A stretch of 64,000 nucleotides of DNA from Albidovulum sediminis (GTDB lineage: Bacteria; Pseudomonadota; Alphaproteobacteria; Rhodobacterales; Rhodobacteraceae). The first letter of the stretch is position 1, and each line of letters starts with the position of its first letter. This document shows positions 1-8,465 of the stretch, one piece after another. A program made the position numbers and the translations under genes. The stretch lies in the NCBI RefSeq assembly GCF_025380365.1, contig NZ_JAOCQF010000004.1:62001-126000 (forward strand). Direction: 5' to 3'. The notes under the pieces were generated by a model. The model had not been told where the DNA came from. It saw only the letters and a list, made by a program, of their open reading frames with translations, and searched no databases.

Positions 1-291
1 GAGGAAGCGATCCGGTCGCACCACTGGCCTGGCAACGGTCGGGAATTGCGTGCCCGTCTCCTGCGAGCGGTCGAGGCGGCCGAGGGCGAACTTGTGTTGA
101 CATCGGACCTGTTCCCGGAACGAGCTGGAGCGCAGGAATTGCGATCTCTTGCCGAGGTTCGAGACGCGGCGGAGCGATCCCAGATTGCCGCCGCGCTCGA
201 GCGGACCGGGGGGCAGGTGGGAGAGGCGGCACGGCTCCTGCGCGTATCCCGCACGACGCTGTGGGAGAAGATGCAGAAACTCGGCATCTGA
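1..291 (+). CDS. aioR: Sigma-54-dependent response regulator, C-terminal end (probable AioR)
   Basis: The reading frame is open from base 1, so the 5' part lies outside the window. The visible 96 residues contain WPGNGREL, the conserved motif near the end of the AAA+ domain of sigma-54 activators, then a linker and a C-terminal Fis-type helix-turn-helix (RLLRVSRTTLWEKMQKLGI). The gene ends about 150 bp upstream of aioB on the same strand. In alphaproteobacterial arsenite oxidisers the usual order is aioX-aioS-aioR-aioB-aioA, which makes AioR, the activator that works with the AioS kinase, the natural identity. Family assignment is sure; the AioR name rests on position because receiver and ATPase domains cannot be seen. 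Confidence 0.8.
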   Translation, partial: EEAIRSHHWPGNGRELRARLLRAVEAAEGELVLTSDLFPERAGAQELRSLAEVRDAAERSQIAAALERTGGQVGEAARLLRVSRTTLWEKMQKLGI

Positions 292-302
292 CGCGGCTCC
301 CA

Positions 303-320
303 TGTTCGGAAATCCGAACA
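303..320. promoter_or_regulatory. Perfect palindrome upstream of aioB, candidate activator site
   Basis: TGTTCGGA-AA-TCCGAACA is an 8-bp perfect inverted repeat with a 2-bp centre, 123 bp before the aioB start and just after the aioR stop. Its TGT...ACA ends and its distance are what an enhancer site for a Fis-type sigma-54 activator would look like. No matching -24/-12 element was clearly found, so the role is inferred. Confidence 0.5.
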
Positions 321-347
321 GCCAAGAAACATTAGCAAGATGAGCCA

Positions 348-366
348 CTTGCCGCGATGCGGCAAG
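348..366. promoter_or_regulatory. Second palindrome upstream of aioB
   Basis: CTTGCCGC-GAT-GCGGCAAG has perfect 8-bp arms and a 3-base centre. It lies between the first palindrome and aioB. It could be a second protein site or the terminator hairpin of aioR; there is no T-run after it, which weakens the terminator reading. Confidence 0.4.
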
Positions 367-442
367 GCGACCGTGGCTGTCGCACCCTGACCCTCCCTGC
401 TGCTAGCCTTTCTTCAGGGATATGACAGGGAGGATCCGAGCC

Positions 443-964
443 ATGAAATGCAACAAGCTGGTCGATGTCGGCCGGCGGCAGTTTCTGCGGGGTGGCGTCA
501 TGAGTGCCGCCGGCGCAGCCGCGGCAACCATCGTCGCCCCGACGGCGGCCGCAGCACAATCGCTGGCCCGTGTCGATTATCCGTCGAACCGCCTCGCAAA
601 CCTGTCCGACCTGAAGCTTAATGAGCCGATGGACATCGCCTATCCCGACGAGGGCAGTCCCGGCGTGCTCCTCAAGCTCGGCAGCGCCGTCGAGGGAGGC
701 GTCGGTCCGGAGGGCGACATCGTGGCGTTTTCGGTCCTGTGCCCCCACAAGGGCTGGCCGCTCAGCTACAACGCCGGTGACAAGACGCTGAACTGCCCCG
801 GCCACTTCAGCCGCTTCGACTGCGAGGCGGGCGGCCAGCAGACCTGGGGCCATGCCACCCAGAACCTGCCTCAGTTCGCGCTGCGCGTTGATGACGCGGG
901 CGACATCTTCGCCGAAGGGGTGGACGAGCTGATCTACGGCCGTCTGTCCAACGTGCTGGCATAA
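443..964 (+). CDS. aioB: Arsenite oxidase small (Rieske) subunit AioB
   Basis: Small subunit of the periplasmic arsenite oxidase; it carries the Rieske 2Fe-2S cluster that passes electrons from AioA to cytochrome c or azurin. The 173-residue protein opens with a twin-arginine signal (RRQFLRGG, residues 11-18, then an Ala-rich stretch ending near AAAAQ). Rieske ligands are visible as C100-P-H102 and C118-P-G-H121. The positions that form the disulfide in bc1-type Rieske proteins are W105 and G120 here, so no disulfide is expected. An in-frame ATG at 422 exists, but the ATG at 443 has GGGAGG 9 bases upstream and puts the Tat motif at the usual place. It is followed 14 bp later by aioA, so AioA is likely co-exported on this Tat signal. 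Confidence 0.96.
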   Translation: MKCNKLVDVGRRQFLRGGVMSAAGAAAATIVAPTAAAAQSLARVDYPSNRLANLSDLKLNEPMDIAYPDEGSPGVLLKLGSAVEGGVGPEGDIVAFSVLCPHKGWPLSYNAGDKTLNCPGHFSRFDCEAGGQQTWGHATQNLPQFALRVDDAGDIFAEGVDELIYGRLSNVLA

Positions 965-978
965 GGAGGGCTGATTCA

Positions 979-3438
979 ATGGCTTACAAGCGTCAAATCG
1001 ATCGCCTGCCGATCATCCCGGCCGACGCCAAGGTGCAGAACGTAACCTGCCACTACTGCATCGTGGGCTGCGGCTACAAGGCCTACACCTGGCCGATCAA
1101 CCGTCAGGGAACGGCTCAATCAAACTGGTCGGGCGGAGACCTCAGCCTGCAACAGGACATGGAAACAGACGCCTGGTATGCGCCCTCCATGTTCAACGTC
1201 GTGAAGCAGAACGGCCAGAACGTGAATCTGGTCATCAAACCGGATCATGATTGCGTGGTAAACGCCGGACTCGGTTCGGTCCGGGGCGCGCGCATGGCCG
1301 AGAACCGCCGATCGGACGTTTCGGGCACGCAGCAGCAGCGCCTGACCGACCCCCTCGTCTGGCGTTACGGCACCTGGCAACCTACCACCTGGGAAGACGC
1401 GCTCGACCTTGTGGCGCGTGTCACCGCCCGGGTGATCGACAAGGACGACGAGGACGACCTTTTCGTCTCGATGTTCGACCACGGCGGCAGCGCCGGCGGT
1501 TATGAGAACACCTGGGGGACCGGCAAGCTCTACTTCGGGTCGATGAAGGTGAAGCACTGCCGCATCCACAACCGGCCAGCCTACAACTCGGAAGTCCATT
1601 CCAGCCGCGATATGGGCGTGGACGAGCTGAACTACGGCTACTCCGACTACGAGGTGACCGACACGATCTTCCTTGTTGGTGCCAATCCAATCGAGACGCA
1701 GACGAACCTGTTCCTCAATCACATGATGCCGGGGATGCGGAACGGTGCGCGGGTGCTCGTCGTCGATCCGCGCCGGACAGTGTCGATCAACGCCTGCGAG
1801 GAGGTGGCGGGCGCTGAAAACGTGCTCCACCTGCAGATCAATTCGGGCACCGACCTCGCGCTTTTCAACGCCCTCTTCACCCACATCGCCGATCAGGGCT
1901 GGGTAGATGCAGACTTCATCGCCGCCTCGACCTTCGCCGACGGTATCGCCGTGCCCGAAGATGAAGCGCATCCGGCCAATCTGGGCTCGTTCGAGGCCGC
2001 GCGAGAGGCTTGCCGGCTCTCGACCGCTGAAGCCGCTGAAATCTGTGGAGTGAGCGAAGCCGATATCGTCAAGGCTGCAGAGTGGATCGCAAAACCCAAG
2101 GACGATGGCAGCCGGCGCAGATGCGTCACCGCCTACGAGAAGGGCATCATCTGGGGCAACGACAACTACCGCACCATCGGCGCGCTCCTGAACATCGCGC
2201 TGGCAACCGGCAACGTCGGGCGAGAGGGCGGCGGTTGCTGCCGGCTCGGCGGACATCAGGAGGGTTACTACCGCCCCGGTGACGGCCACGTGGGCCGGCC
2301 CGCACCCTACGTCGACCAGTTGCTGATCGCTGGCCGGGGCAAGGTGCACCATATCTGGGCCAACGACCACTACAAGACGACGCTGAACGCCTCGGCCTTC
2401 AAGCGGGAATACAACCGCCGCACCAACATGGTGAAGGAGGCGATGGACGCCCGTGCCGGCGCAACACGAGAGGAGATGGTCGACGCCATCGTCGCCGCGA
2501 TCAACGCGGGCGGACTGTTCTCGGTCAACGTGGACATCATCCACACCCAGATCGGGCAGGCCGCGCACGTCATCCTGCCGGCGGTAGAGTCGGGCGAGAT
2601 GAACCTGACCTCCATGAATGGGGAACGGCGCCTTCGGCTCACCGAGAAATACATGGACGGCCCGGGTCAGGCGATGCCCGACTGCCTGATCGCGGCGCGC
2701 ATGGCCAACCATCTGGAGCGTGTGCTGCGCGAAGAAGGGCGCGCGGACTACGCCGACCAGTTCAAGGGCTTCGACTGGCAGACCGAGGAAGACGCCTTCA
2801 TGGACGGCTACCATCAGGGAAATCCCGAGGTGACCTACGAACGCCTGCGCGCCATGGGCAACAACGGAGTGCAGGAGCCGGTGAAGGGGCTCGAAAATGG
2901 CCAGCTGGTCGGCACGTCTCGGCTTTACGAGGACGGGGTCTTTACCCGCCACGGGCGCGAGGACGGCAAGGCGCTGTTCATGGCGGGCGGCTGGCGCGGG
3001 CTCGAAGCGCCGGGCAAGGCGCAGCAGAAGGCAAACCATCGGTTCCTGATCAACAATGGCCGATCGAACATCAACTGGCAGAACTGGTTCCTCGATCAGG
3101 ACAACGACTTCGTCACCGACCGCTTCCCGCTGCCCTATCTCCAGATCAGCCCGGAGGATGCGGCTGAACTGGGTCTGAACAACGGCGACATGGCCGAGAT
3201 CTTCAACGACGTGGGGGCGACGCAAGCCATGGTCTATATCGAACCGACCGCTCGGCGGAACGAGACCTTTATGCTGTTCGGCGCACCCTCGGGCACGCAG
3301 GGCAACGTGATCAACGCCGGCACCAATACGCTGATCCTGCCCAACTACAAGCAAACCTGGGCCAATATCCGCAAGATCGCGGATGCGAGCCCCGCGACCG
3401 CGAAGCTGAGCTTCAAGTCGTGGGAGGTCGAACTCTGA
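979..3438 (+). CDS. aioA: Arsenite oxidase large molybdopterin subunit AioA
   Basis: Catalytic subunit that oxidises arsenite to arsenate at a bis-MGD molybdenum centre. The 819-residue length is normal for AioA. The 3Fe-4S binding segment is CHYCIVGC at residues 24-31 (C24-x2-C27-x3-C31), with Ser at about residue 100 where related DMSO-reductase-family enzymes have a fourth Cys; this pattern is diagnostic of arsenite oxidase rather than nitrate reductase. No signal peptide is present, consistent with export as a complex with AioB. The start has AAGGAGGG 10 bp upstream. A long open frame on the opposite strand inside this gene is a codon-bias shadow. Expression is expected under AioR control together with aioB. 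Confidence 0.97.
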   Translation: MAYKRQIDRLPIIPADAKVQNVTCHYCIVGCGYKAYTWPINRQGTAQSNWSGGDLSLQQDMETDAWYAPSMFNVVKQNGQNVNLVIKPDHDCVVNAGLGSVRGARMAENRRSDVSGTQQQRLTDPLVWRYGTWQPTTWEDALDLVARVTARVIDKDDEDDLFVSMFDHGGSAGGYENTWGTGKLYFGSMKVKHCRIHNRPAYNSEVHSSRDMGVDELNYGYSDYEVTDTIFLVGANPIETQTNLFLNHMMPGMRNGARVLVVDPRRTVSINACEEVAGAENVLHLQINSGTDLALFNALFTHIADQGWVDADFIAASTFADGIAVPEDEAHPANLGSFEAAREACRLSTAEAAEICGVSEADIVKAAEWIAKPKDDGSRRRCVTAYEKGIIWGNDNYRTIGALLNIALATGNVGREGGGCCRLGGHQEGYYRPGDGHVGRPAPYVDQLLIAGRGKVHHIWANDHYKTTLNASAFKREYNRRTNMVKEAMDARAGATREEMVDAIVAAINAGGLFSVNVDIIHTQIGQAAHVILPAVESGEMNLTSMNGERRLRLTEKYMDGPGQAMPDCLIAARMANHLERVLREEGRADYADQFKGFDWQTEEDAFMDGYHQGNPEVTYERLRAMGNNGVQEPVKGLENGQLVGTSRLYEDGVFTRHGREDGKALFMAGGWRGLEAPGKAQQKANHRFLINNGRSNINWQNWFLDQDNDFVTDRFPLPYLQISPEDAAELGLNNGDMAEIFNDVGATQAMVYIEPTARRNETFMLFGAPSGTQGNVINAGTNTLILPNYKQTWANIRKIADASPATAKLSFKSWEVEL

Positions 3439-3453
3439 CCTCGGACGGGTGCG

Positions 3454-3481
3454 TCGGGGCGCGGCAACAGCCGCGCCCCGA
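3454..3481 (+). terminator. Hairpin after aioA (terminator or attenuator)
   Basis: TCGGGGCGCGGC-AACA-GCCGCGCCCCGA is a perfect 12-bp stem with a 4-base loop, 15 bp after the aioA stop and followed by GTTTCTGT. It looks like an intrinsic terminator with a poor T-tract. The following gene at 3510 is on the same strand, so it may attenuate rather than end transcription. Confidence 0.7.
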
Positions 3482-3509
3482 GTTTCTGTGCAACTTGAGA
3501 AATCCCGCC

Positions 3510-4031
3510 ATGAAAATCGCCTACGTCACCCTGCCCGGCCGTGGGCGGATCGACGACTGCATCGCGGCTGCAGTAATGCATCTGGAACGCCGGGGTGTCC
3601 GCCTCTGCGGCACCGTGGCCACGCTTCACGACGACTCCGACGCGCACCCCTGCGACAGGCGCGTGCGCATCCTTCCGGACGGGCCGGCTACCCGGATCAG
3701 CCAAGCACTCGGGTCGGGTTCTCGTGGCTGCAGGCTCGACCCCTCCAGCATAGAGAACCTGGCGATGGACGTCGAAAAGCGACTGGCGGACTGCCACATG
3801 CTCGTCATCAACAAGTTCGGCAAGCAGGAAAGCCTGGGGCGTGGACTTCGCTCCGCGATCGTGCGCGCAGTCGACCTGCGGATCCCGATTCTCGTCGGCG
3901 TCAACGCCCTGAACCTTTCCGCATTTCTCGACTTCGCCGCCGGAGCGGCCATTAGACTGGATGCCGAACCGGAGGTGATCGCGGGTTGGGCCCTCTCGTT
4001 GCTTGCGCCATACGAGGGCGTAACCGGCTGA
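3510..4031 (+). CDS. DUF2478 family protein next to arsenite oxidase
   Basis: A 173-residue protein beginning MKIAYVTLPGRGRIDDC, matching the N-terminal pattern of DUF2478 proteins, a family often encoded beside molybdenum enzymes or molybdate uptake genes and thought to resemble small nucleotide-binding proteins. A biochemical role is not established. The open frame extends upstream to 3420, overlapping aioA and the hairpin; the ATG at 3510 is the first that gives the family-like N-terminus. Its position after aioBA suggests a role in molybdenum cofactor supply or maturation, which is inference. Confidence 0.7.
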   Translation: MKIAYVTLPGRGRIDDCIAAAVMHLERRGVRLCGTVATLHDDSDAHPCDRRVRILPDGPATRISQALGSGSRGCRLDPSSIENLAMDVEKRLADCHMLVINKFGKQESLGRGLRSAIVRAVDLRIPILVGVNALNLSAFLDFAAGAAIRLDAEPEVIAGWALSLLAPYEGVTG

Positions 4032-4685
4032 CGGTGCATTGCTGCTTGGCACGAGACGAAGCGAGGGAAGGGTTCGCCTGCCCGTGCCAGCGCCCTGACT
4101 TTCCTGTCGAGCCTGTTCGCTCGCTAAAACCGTAGCCGGTCTGGCGAGGCGGCGGAGCAGACTTCACCATTGCGGCCCTGTGCCGCCTATCGTCTGCCAG
4201 CTCATTACGGGCTCATCGCCGCCATCGTCTGCCCCGCCCCACAGGGATAAATGTCACAATGCAACGTGACTGGGTTCTTCGTGTCACCGCGGCGAGACCC
4301 ACAAGTCGCCCCTGAGGCACTAGCGCGCTGTTGCAGCGCAGTCGCAGAACTCGCTGCAGCAATTGCACATCCGAGAACTTCGGTGCCGGATCTCGCCCCT
4401 CCGAGACCAGCCGCAGGAACATCACCCACACCTTCTCGTTCTCGGTCAATTGGCCCAGCTCGAGGGCGGTGACGTCCAAGTGATCGCTGTCTTCACCCTT
4501 CAGTGACCAAACACTTCCCGGATTGCCGCCTGACACCTGAAGGTCAGGCTCGGGTCCAGAGAGAGTGCTTTGAGCGTTGAGGCCGGATCGAGTGAAAGCG
4601 GATCGATCAACATGGGCCGGGAACCAGATCGCGGCTCCAGATCAGAAGACTTTGGCTAACCGAGCAGGACTGCCCTGACCAGCGC
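4032..4685. other. Gene-poor stretch with a possible decayed coding remnant
   Basis: No intact gene is convincing here. On the minus strand, about 4300-4620 reads in one frame as a plausible protein piece (LDVTALELGQLTENEKVWVM and following residues), with an ATG at 4536, but it loses a protein-like composition towards 4213 and another minus-strand frame starting near 4610 stops after about 37 codons. I do not recognise the family. It may be the remnant of a gene lost when the arsenic genes were inserted, or a small unknown gene of up to 107 residues. Confidence 0.4.
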
Positions 4686-5606
4686 TCAATCCCGCGCTCC
4701 CTCCTCAGGAGCTGAACTCAAAGATGCTGCAAGATTGCGGGCGAGGAAGTCCAGCAGCGCCCGTGTTCGCCGGGCCATGCGGCGCTGCGGTAGGTGGACG
4801 GCGTGGATGTCGAGCTGCGGCCCGCAGGCCTGCGGCAGGACCTGTTCGAGCCTGCCGGTTTCGATGCTGGCCTGCACCGCATAATCGGGACAGAGCGCAA
4901 TGCCTTCGCCCTCGATGGCTAGGTCGCGTACGACGCGGGCGCTGTTGACGAGGAAAGGCCCGGAGACAGGAACGCGGGCCGGCTTTTCATTTTCGAACAG
5001 CGGCCAGGCGCCATCGCCGCGCATGTTGGTGTCTCGTATGCAGATGTGGCGGGCCAGATCGTCCGGGCTTCCCGGTCGACCGGCGCGGGCGAGATAACCC
5101 GGCGCGGCGACCAGCATCAGGCGCGTCCGGCCGAGCTTGCGCGCCACCAGTGCGGAATCGTCCAGCCGGCCGATGCGGATGGCCAGGTCGATCCCTTCGC
5201 CCGCCAGATCGACGAAGCGATCCGACAGGCGCAGGTCGATGATCAGGTCGGGATGCGGCTCCCGGAAGCGGCGCAGCAGGGGCGCGAGGACCATCTCGCC
5301 ATGTGTGACCGCAGCGGAGATCCGGATCGTGCCCGAGAGACCGCGCCGCGCCTCGCGCAGGCTGTTCTGCATCTCGTCCAGCTGATCGAGCCAGTCGGGC
5401 ACCTGCGCCATCAGCTGCTCCCCCGCAACCGTCAGGCCAAGCCGCCGTGTGGTCCGGTGCAGAAGCTGCGCGCCAAGCCGCGCCTCCAGCTCGGCCATGT
5501 ATTTCGAGGCGAGCTTGGGCGAGATGCCCAGCCGCGTGGCAGCCCCCGAGAAGGACCCGGTCTCGACCGAGGCCACGAAGACACGCATGCCGTCCACCAG
5601 ATCCAT
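4686..5606 (-). CDS. LysR-family transcriptional regulator
   Basis: A 306-residue LysR regulator: N-terminal winged HTH (residues about 1-60, with SFSGAATRLGISPKLASKYM) and a C-terminal substrate-binding domain containing the usual DLAIRIGRL segment. The same frame stays open far upstream, but the LysR-typical N-terminus MDLVDGMRVFVASVETGSF fixes the start at 5606. The protein resembles the CrgA/DmlR-like branch that controls a divergent neighbouring redox gene, and here the NAD(P)-binding gene at 5742 is divergent with 135 bp between them. Regulation of the 5742-8465 group is inferred from this arrangement. Confidence 0.9.
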   Translation of the reverse strand: MDLVDGMRVFVASVETGSFSGAATRLGISPKLASKYMAELEARLGAQLLHRTTRRLGLTVAGEQLMAQVPDWLDQLDEMQNSLREARRGLSGTIRISAAVTHGEMVLAPLLRRFREPHPDLIIDLRLSDRFVDLAGEGIDLAIRIGRLDDSALVARKLGRTRLMLVAAPGYLARAGRPGSPDDLARHICIRDTNMRGDGAWPLFENEKPARVPVSGPFLVNSARVVRDLAIEGEGIALCPDYAVQASIETGRLEQVLPQACGPQLDIHAVHLPQRRMARRTRALLDFLARNLAASLSSAPEEGARD

Positions 5607-5741
5607 CGCGCGCACCAATTCGGAACACTGTGGGGAAAGACATACAACACCTTCGCCATTTTCGCCAGACATGGTGGCGCGCATATTCCGGTCATGACCA
5701 AGGCGGCCAGGATCTCCGGGGCCGCCGAACACTGGAGAGAC

Positions 5742-6374
5742 ATGATGAAGATCGCAATCATCGGAACGGGCGGTATCGGATCGGGGCTCGCCTCGGTTCT
5801 GGCAAGGACCGCTCATGAGATCACCGTTGCCGATCGCCAGGGCGGAGCGGACGCTGCGGCCAGGCTCGCGGAGCGCGGCCTGTCGGTTCAGGCGGCCCGG
5901 GTGCCCACGGCGGTGCAGGCGGCAGATGTGGTGATCCTCGCGGTGCCCTATGGCGCGGCGACAGGTCTGGCAGACGTCGCCGATTTCGCCGGCAAGATCG
6001 TGGTCGACGTGACCAACCCGGTGAAGGACGACTTCTCGGGTCTGAAGATCGGCCACGAGACCTCCGCCGCCGAGGAGATCGCCCGGGCGCTGCCGGGGGC
6101 CCGCGTGGTGAAGGCCTTCAACACGGTCTTCGCGCAGGTCTACGACCAGGGGCTGCGCTTCGGGGACACCCCGGTGCAGACCTTCGTCGCATCGGATGAC
6201 GCCGAGGCCAAGGCGGCCGTGATCGCGCTGGCCAGGGATGCAGGCTTCGATGCCCGCGATGCCGGGCCCCTGTCGAACGCCCGCACCATCGAGCCGCTCG
6301 CCTACCTGAACATCCAGTTCGGCTACATGCTGGGGCAAGGCACCCAGATCGCGCCCGCCTGGCTTTCCCGCTGA
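5742..6374 (+). CDS. NAD(P)-binding oxidoreductase, F420-reductase-like
   Basis: A 210-residue protein with an N-terminal Rossmann motif (MMKIAIIGTGGIGSGLASVL) and the later VVDVTNPV and VVKAFNTVFAQV segments of the NADPH-dependent F420 reductase-like (NpdG/coenzyme F420-dependent NADP reductase) family. In proteobacteria such proteins are NAD(P)-binding dehydrogenases or reductases of unknown substrate, since F420 is usually absent. Two ATGs in a row occur at 5742 and 5745; GGAGAG at 5734-5739 favours the second slightly. It leads a same-strand group with DoxX, a glutathione-dependent reductase and an esterase, all divergent from a LysR regulator, suggesting a quinone or electrophile stress response. 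Confidence 0.85.
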   Translation: MMKIAIIGTGGIGSGLASVLARTAHEITVADRQGGADAAARLAERGLSVQAARVPTAVQAADVVILAVPYGAATGLADVADFAGKIVVDVTNPVKDDFSGLKIGHETSAAEEIARALPGARVVKAFNTVFAQVYDQGLRFGDTPVQTFVASDDAEAKAAVIALARDAGFDARDAGPLSNARTIEPLAYLNIQFGYMLGQGTQIAPAWLSR

Positions 6375-6398
6375 CCCCACATCCGAAGGACCAAGACC

Positions 6399-6824
6399 AT
6401 GATCGACACGACCACTGCCCCCTATGGCATCCTCGCCCTGCGCGTGACCACCGGCGCGCTGTTCCTCTTCCACGGCCTGGTGAAGCTCCTTGTGTTCACC
6501 CCAGCGGGGACGGCCGGATACTTCGAAAGCATCGGCCTGCCCGGAGCGCTGGGCTATCTGACCATGCTGGCCGAGATCGCGGGCGGCCTCGCCCTGATCC
6601 TGGGCGTCCGCACGCGGCTGGTCTCGGCCGCGCTGGTGCCGGTCCTGCTGGGGGCCGCATGGTTCGGCCACGGCGGTTCGGGGTTCAACTGGTCGAACGC
6701 GGGCGGCGGCTGGGAATACCCGGTGATGTGGGCCGTGGTGCAGGGTGTGCTCGCGGTCCTCGGGGACGGCGCCTATGCCCTGCTGCCCGGCGACAAGTCC
6801 GCGGCACGCGCCCGCTTCGCCTGA
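6399..6824 (+). CDS. DoxX family membrane protein
   Basis: A 141-residue inner-membrane protein with four hydrophobic segments and the DoxX signature region GALFLFHGLVKLL near the N-terminus and GYLTMLAEIAGGLALILG in the second span. DoxX-like proteins are small quinone-interacting or redox-linked membrane subunits; some act in oxidative stress defence. The gene starts 24 bp after the preceding dehydrogenase and lies 61 bp before a glutathionyl-hydroquinone-reductase-like gene, so a common quinone-stress role is reasonable but inferred. Confidence 0.88.
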   Translation: MIDTTTAPYGILALRVTTGALFLFHGLVKLLVFTPAGTAGYFESIGLPGALGYLTMLAEIAGGLALILGVRTRLVSAALVPVLLGAAWFGHGGSGFNWSNAGGGWEYPVMWAVVQGVLAVLGDGAYALLPGDKSAARARFA

Positions 6825-6885
6825 ACGACCATCGTGCCGCGCCGGACCACCCGGCGCGGCCAAGCCCACCCGAAGGAGACGCGCA

Positions 6886-7851
6886 ATGCTGATGAATGGC
6901 AAATGGACCGCGGACTGGCACCCGGTGCAGGCCAAGGACGGTGAGGGGCGCTTTGTCCGCCAGCAATCCTCGTTCCGCAACTGGATCACTGCCGACGGCG
7001 CTCCGGGCCCGACCGGAACCGGCGGCTTCAGGGCCGAGGCCGGACGCTACCGGCTTTATGTCGCTCTGATCTGCCCCTGGGCATCGCGCACCCTGATCGC
7101 ACGCAAGTTGAAGGGGTTGGAGGATCTGATCCCCGTCACCGTGGTCAACCCGGTGCTGACATCGGAGGGCTGGGGCTTCGGCGGCTATCCCGACGCCGAG
7201 GCCGACCCGCTGCACGGGGCCACGCACCTGCACCAGCTCTATACCCGGGCCGACGCGAACTACACCGGCCGCGCTACCGTCCCCGTCCTGTGGGACGAGG
7301 CGACCGACACCATGGTCAGCAATGAAAGCGCCGACATCCTGTGGATGTTCAACAGCGCCTTTGCCGACCTCGCGCCCGGCACGCCCGACCTTTACCCCGC
7401 CGACCTGGCCGCCGGGATCGATGCGCTTAACGCCGAGGTCTACGACCGGCTGAACAACGGCGTCTACAAGGCCGGCTTCGCCTCGACCCAGGCCGCCCAT
7501 GACGAGGCGGTGGCGGGCGTCTTCGACATGCTCGACCGGCTGGAGGACCGCCTGAGCGGCGACTACCTCTTCGGCGCGCGCTTCACCGAGGCCGACATCC
7601 GCCTCTTCGTGACGCTGATCCGCTTTGATGCGGCCTATCACGGCCTCTTCAAGACCAACCTGCGCTGCATCGCCGACTACCCGCGCCTCTCGGCCTACAT
7701 GGCGCGTATCCTGCGTCTGCCCGGTGTGCGGGAGACCGTGAACCTCGACCACATCAAGGCCGGATACTATTCGATCAAGGCGCTGAACCCGACCGGGATC
7801 GTGCCGGCAGGCCCGGACCATGTGACGGCCCTGCTGGAGTCCGTTCGATGA
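6886..7851 (+). CDS. Glutathione S-transferase family, glutathionyl-hydroquinone reductase type
   Basis: A 321-residue protein of the Xi-class GST (YqjG/PcpF) family, which reduces glutathionyl-hydroquinones using glutathione. The thioredoxin-fold active site is LICPWASRT, with the catalytic Cys at residue 63, and the family-typical NESADILWMFN segment follows later. The C-terminal helical GST domain fills the second half. The start at 6886 has AAGGAGA 6-7 bp upstream. Its stop overlaps the next gene by 4 bp, implying translational coupling with the esterase. Confidence 0.92.
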   Translation: MLMNGKWTADWHPVQAKDGEGRFVRQQSSFRNWITADGAPGPTGTGGFRAEAGRYRLYVALICPWASRTLIARKLKGLEDLIPVTVVNPVLTSEGWGFGGYPDAEADPLHGATHLHQLYTRADANYTGRATVPVLWDEATDTMVSNESADILWMFNSAFADLAPGTPDLYPADLAAGIDALNAEVYDRLNNGVYKAGFASTQAAHDEAVAGVFDMLDRLEDRLSGDYLFGARFTEADIRLFVTLIRFDAAYHGLFKTNLRCIADYPRLSAYMARILRLPGVRETVNLDHIKAGYYSIKALNPTGIVPAGPDHVTALLESVR

Positions 7852-8465
7852 TCCCGTCCTGCCGGCGCGTCATCTTCCTGCACGGCGTGGGAAGCAGCGG
7901 TGCGGCCATGCGCCCGCTGGCCGAAGCCCTGGCGCTGCCGCAACCCGCCGTATTCCCCGATGGGCCGCATCCCTTCGACATGGGGACGGGCCGGCAGTGG
8001 TTCTCGGTCAAGGGGGTGACGGAGGCCAACCGGCCGGGCCGCATCGCGGAGGCGCTGCCGGCCTTCGTGGACCGGATCGAAGGCCTTGGCGATCCCCGCG
8101 AGAGCGTGCTGATCGGCTTTTCCCAGGGCGCGATCATGGCGCTGCACGCGGTCGCCGCAGGCCTTCCGGTCGCCGGCATCATCGCCCTGTCCGGTCGGCT
8201 GGCCGGGCCGGTCGGGGTGCGTCACGACTGGCCCCCGATCGCGCTTCTGCATGGCGCAGACGATCCCGTGATGCCGCTTGCCATCGCCCGCGCAACCGAG
8301 GCTTGGCTGCAAGACGCCGGAGCCGCGCCACGGTTGACCGTGTTCAACGGCCTTGGACATGCAATCGACGCGCGCGTTCTTGCGGCCGTTCGCAATCCTG
8401 AAGCGCCGGAGGCCCCCTTCAGAGTCAGTCAGCGTTCCAGGCACAGACCACTGATCGCGGACTGA
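7848..8465 (+). CDS. Alpha/beta hydrolase, phospholipase/carboxylesterase family
   Basis: A 205-residue cytosolic serine hydrolase. The nucleophile elbow is GFSQGA with Ser at residue 92; later LLHGADDPVMP holds the acid residue and GLGHAID the catalytic His. The N-terminal VIFLHGVGSSG is the oxyanion-hole strand of this family. It begins inside the last codons of the GST gene (ATGA overlap). The last about 12 residues overlap, tail to tail, the small membrane protein gene on the other strand (8429-8465). Substrate unknown. Confidence 0.88.
   Translation: MIPSCRRVIFLHGVGSSGAAMRPLAEALALPQPAVFPDGPHPFDMGTGRQWFSVKGVTEANRPGRIAEALPAFVDRIEGLGDPRESVLIGFSQGAIMALHAVAAGLPVAGIIALSGRLAGPVGVRHDWPPIALLHGADDPVMPLAIARATEAWLQDAGAAPRLTVFNGLGHAIDARVLAAVRNPEAPEAPFRVSQRSRHRPLIAD

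Noticed and set aside
292-442. Sigma-54 -24/-12 promoter for aioBA
   Set aside because: Expected from known systems, but no GG-N10-GC element with acceptable context was found by eye, so it is not listed as a feature.
1120-3354. A 744-codon open frame on the minus strand inside aioA
   Set aside because: It mirrors the third-position G/C bias of aioA, has no recognisable motif and would occupy the same DNA as a well-identified gene.
5607-6989. Upstream extension of the LysR gene to a 767-residue protein
   Set aside because: The added part is antisense to three identified genes and has no family similarity; the LysR N-terminus starts at 5606.
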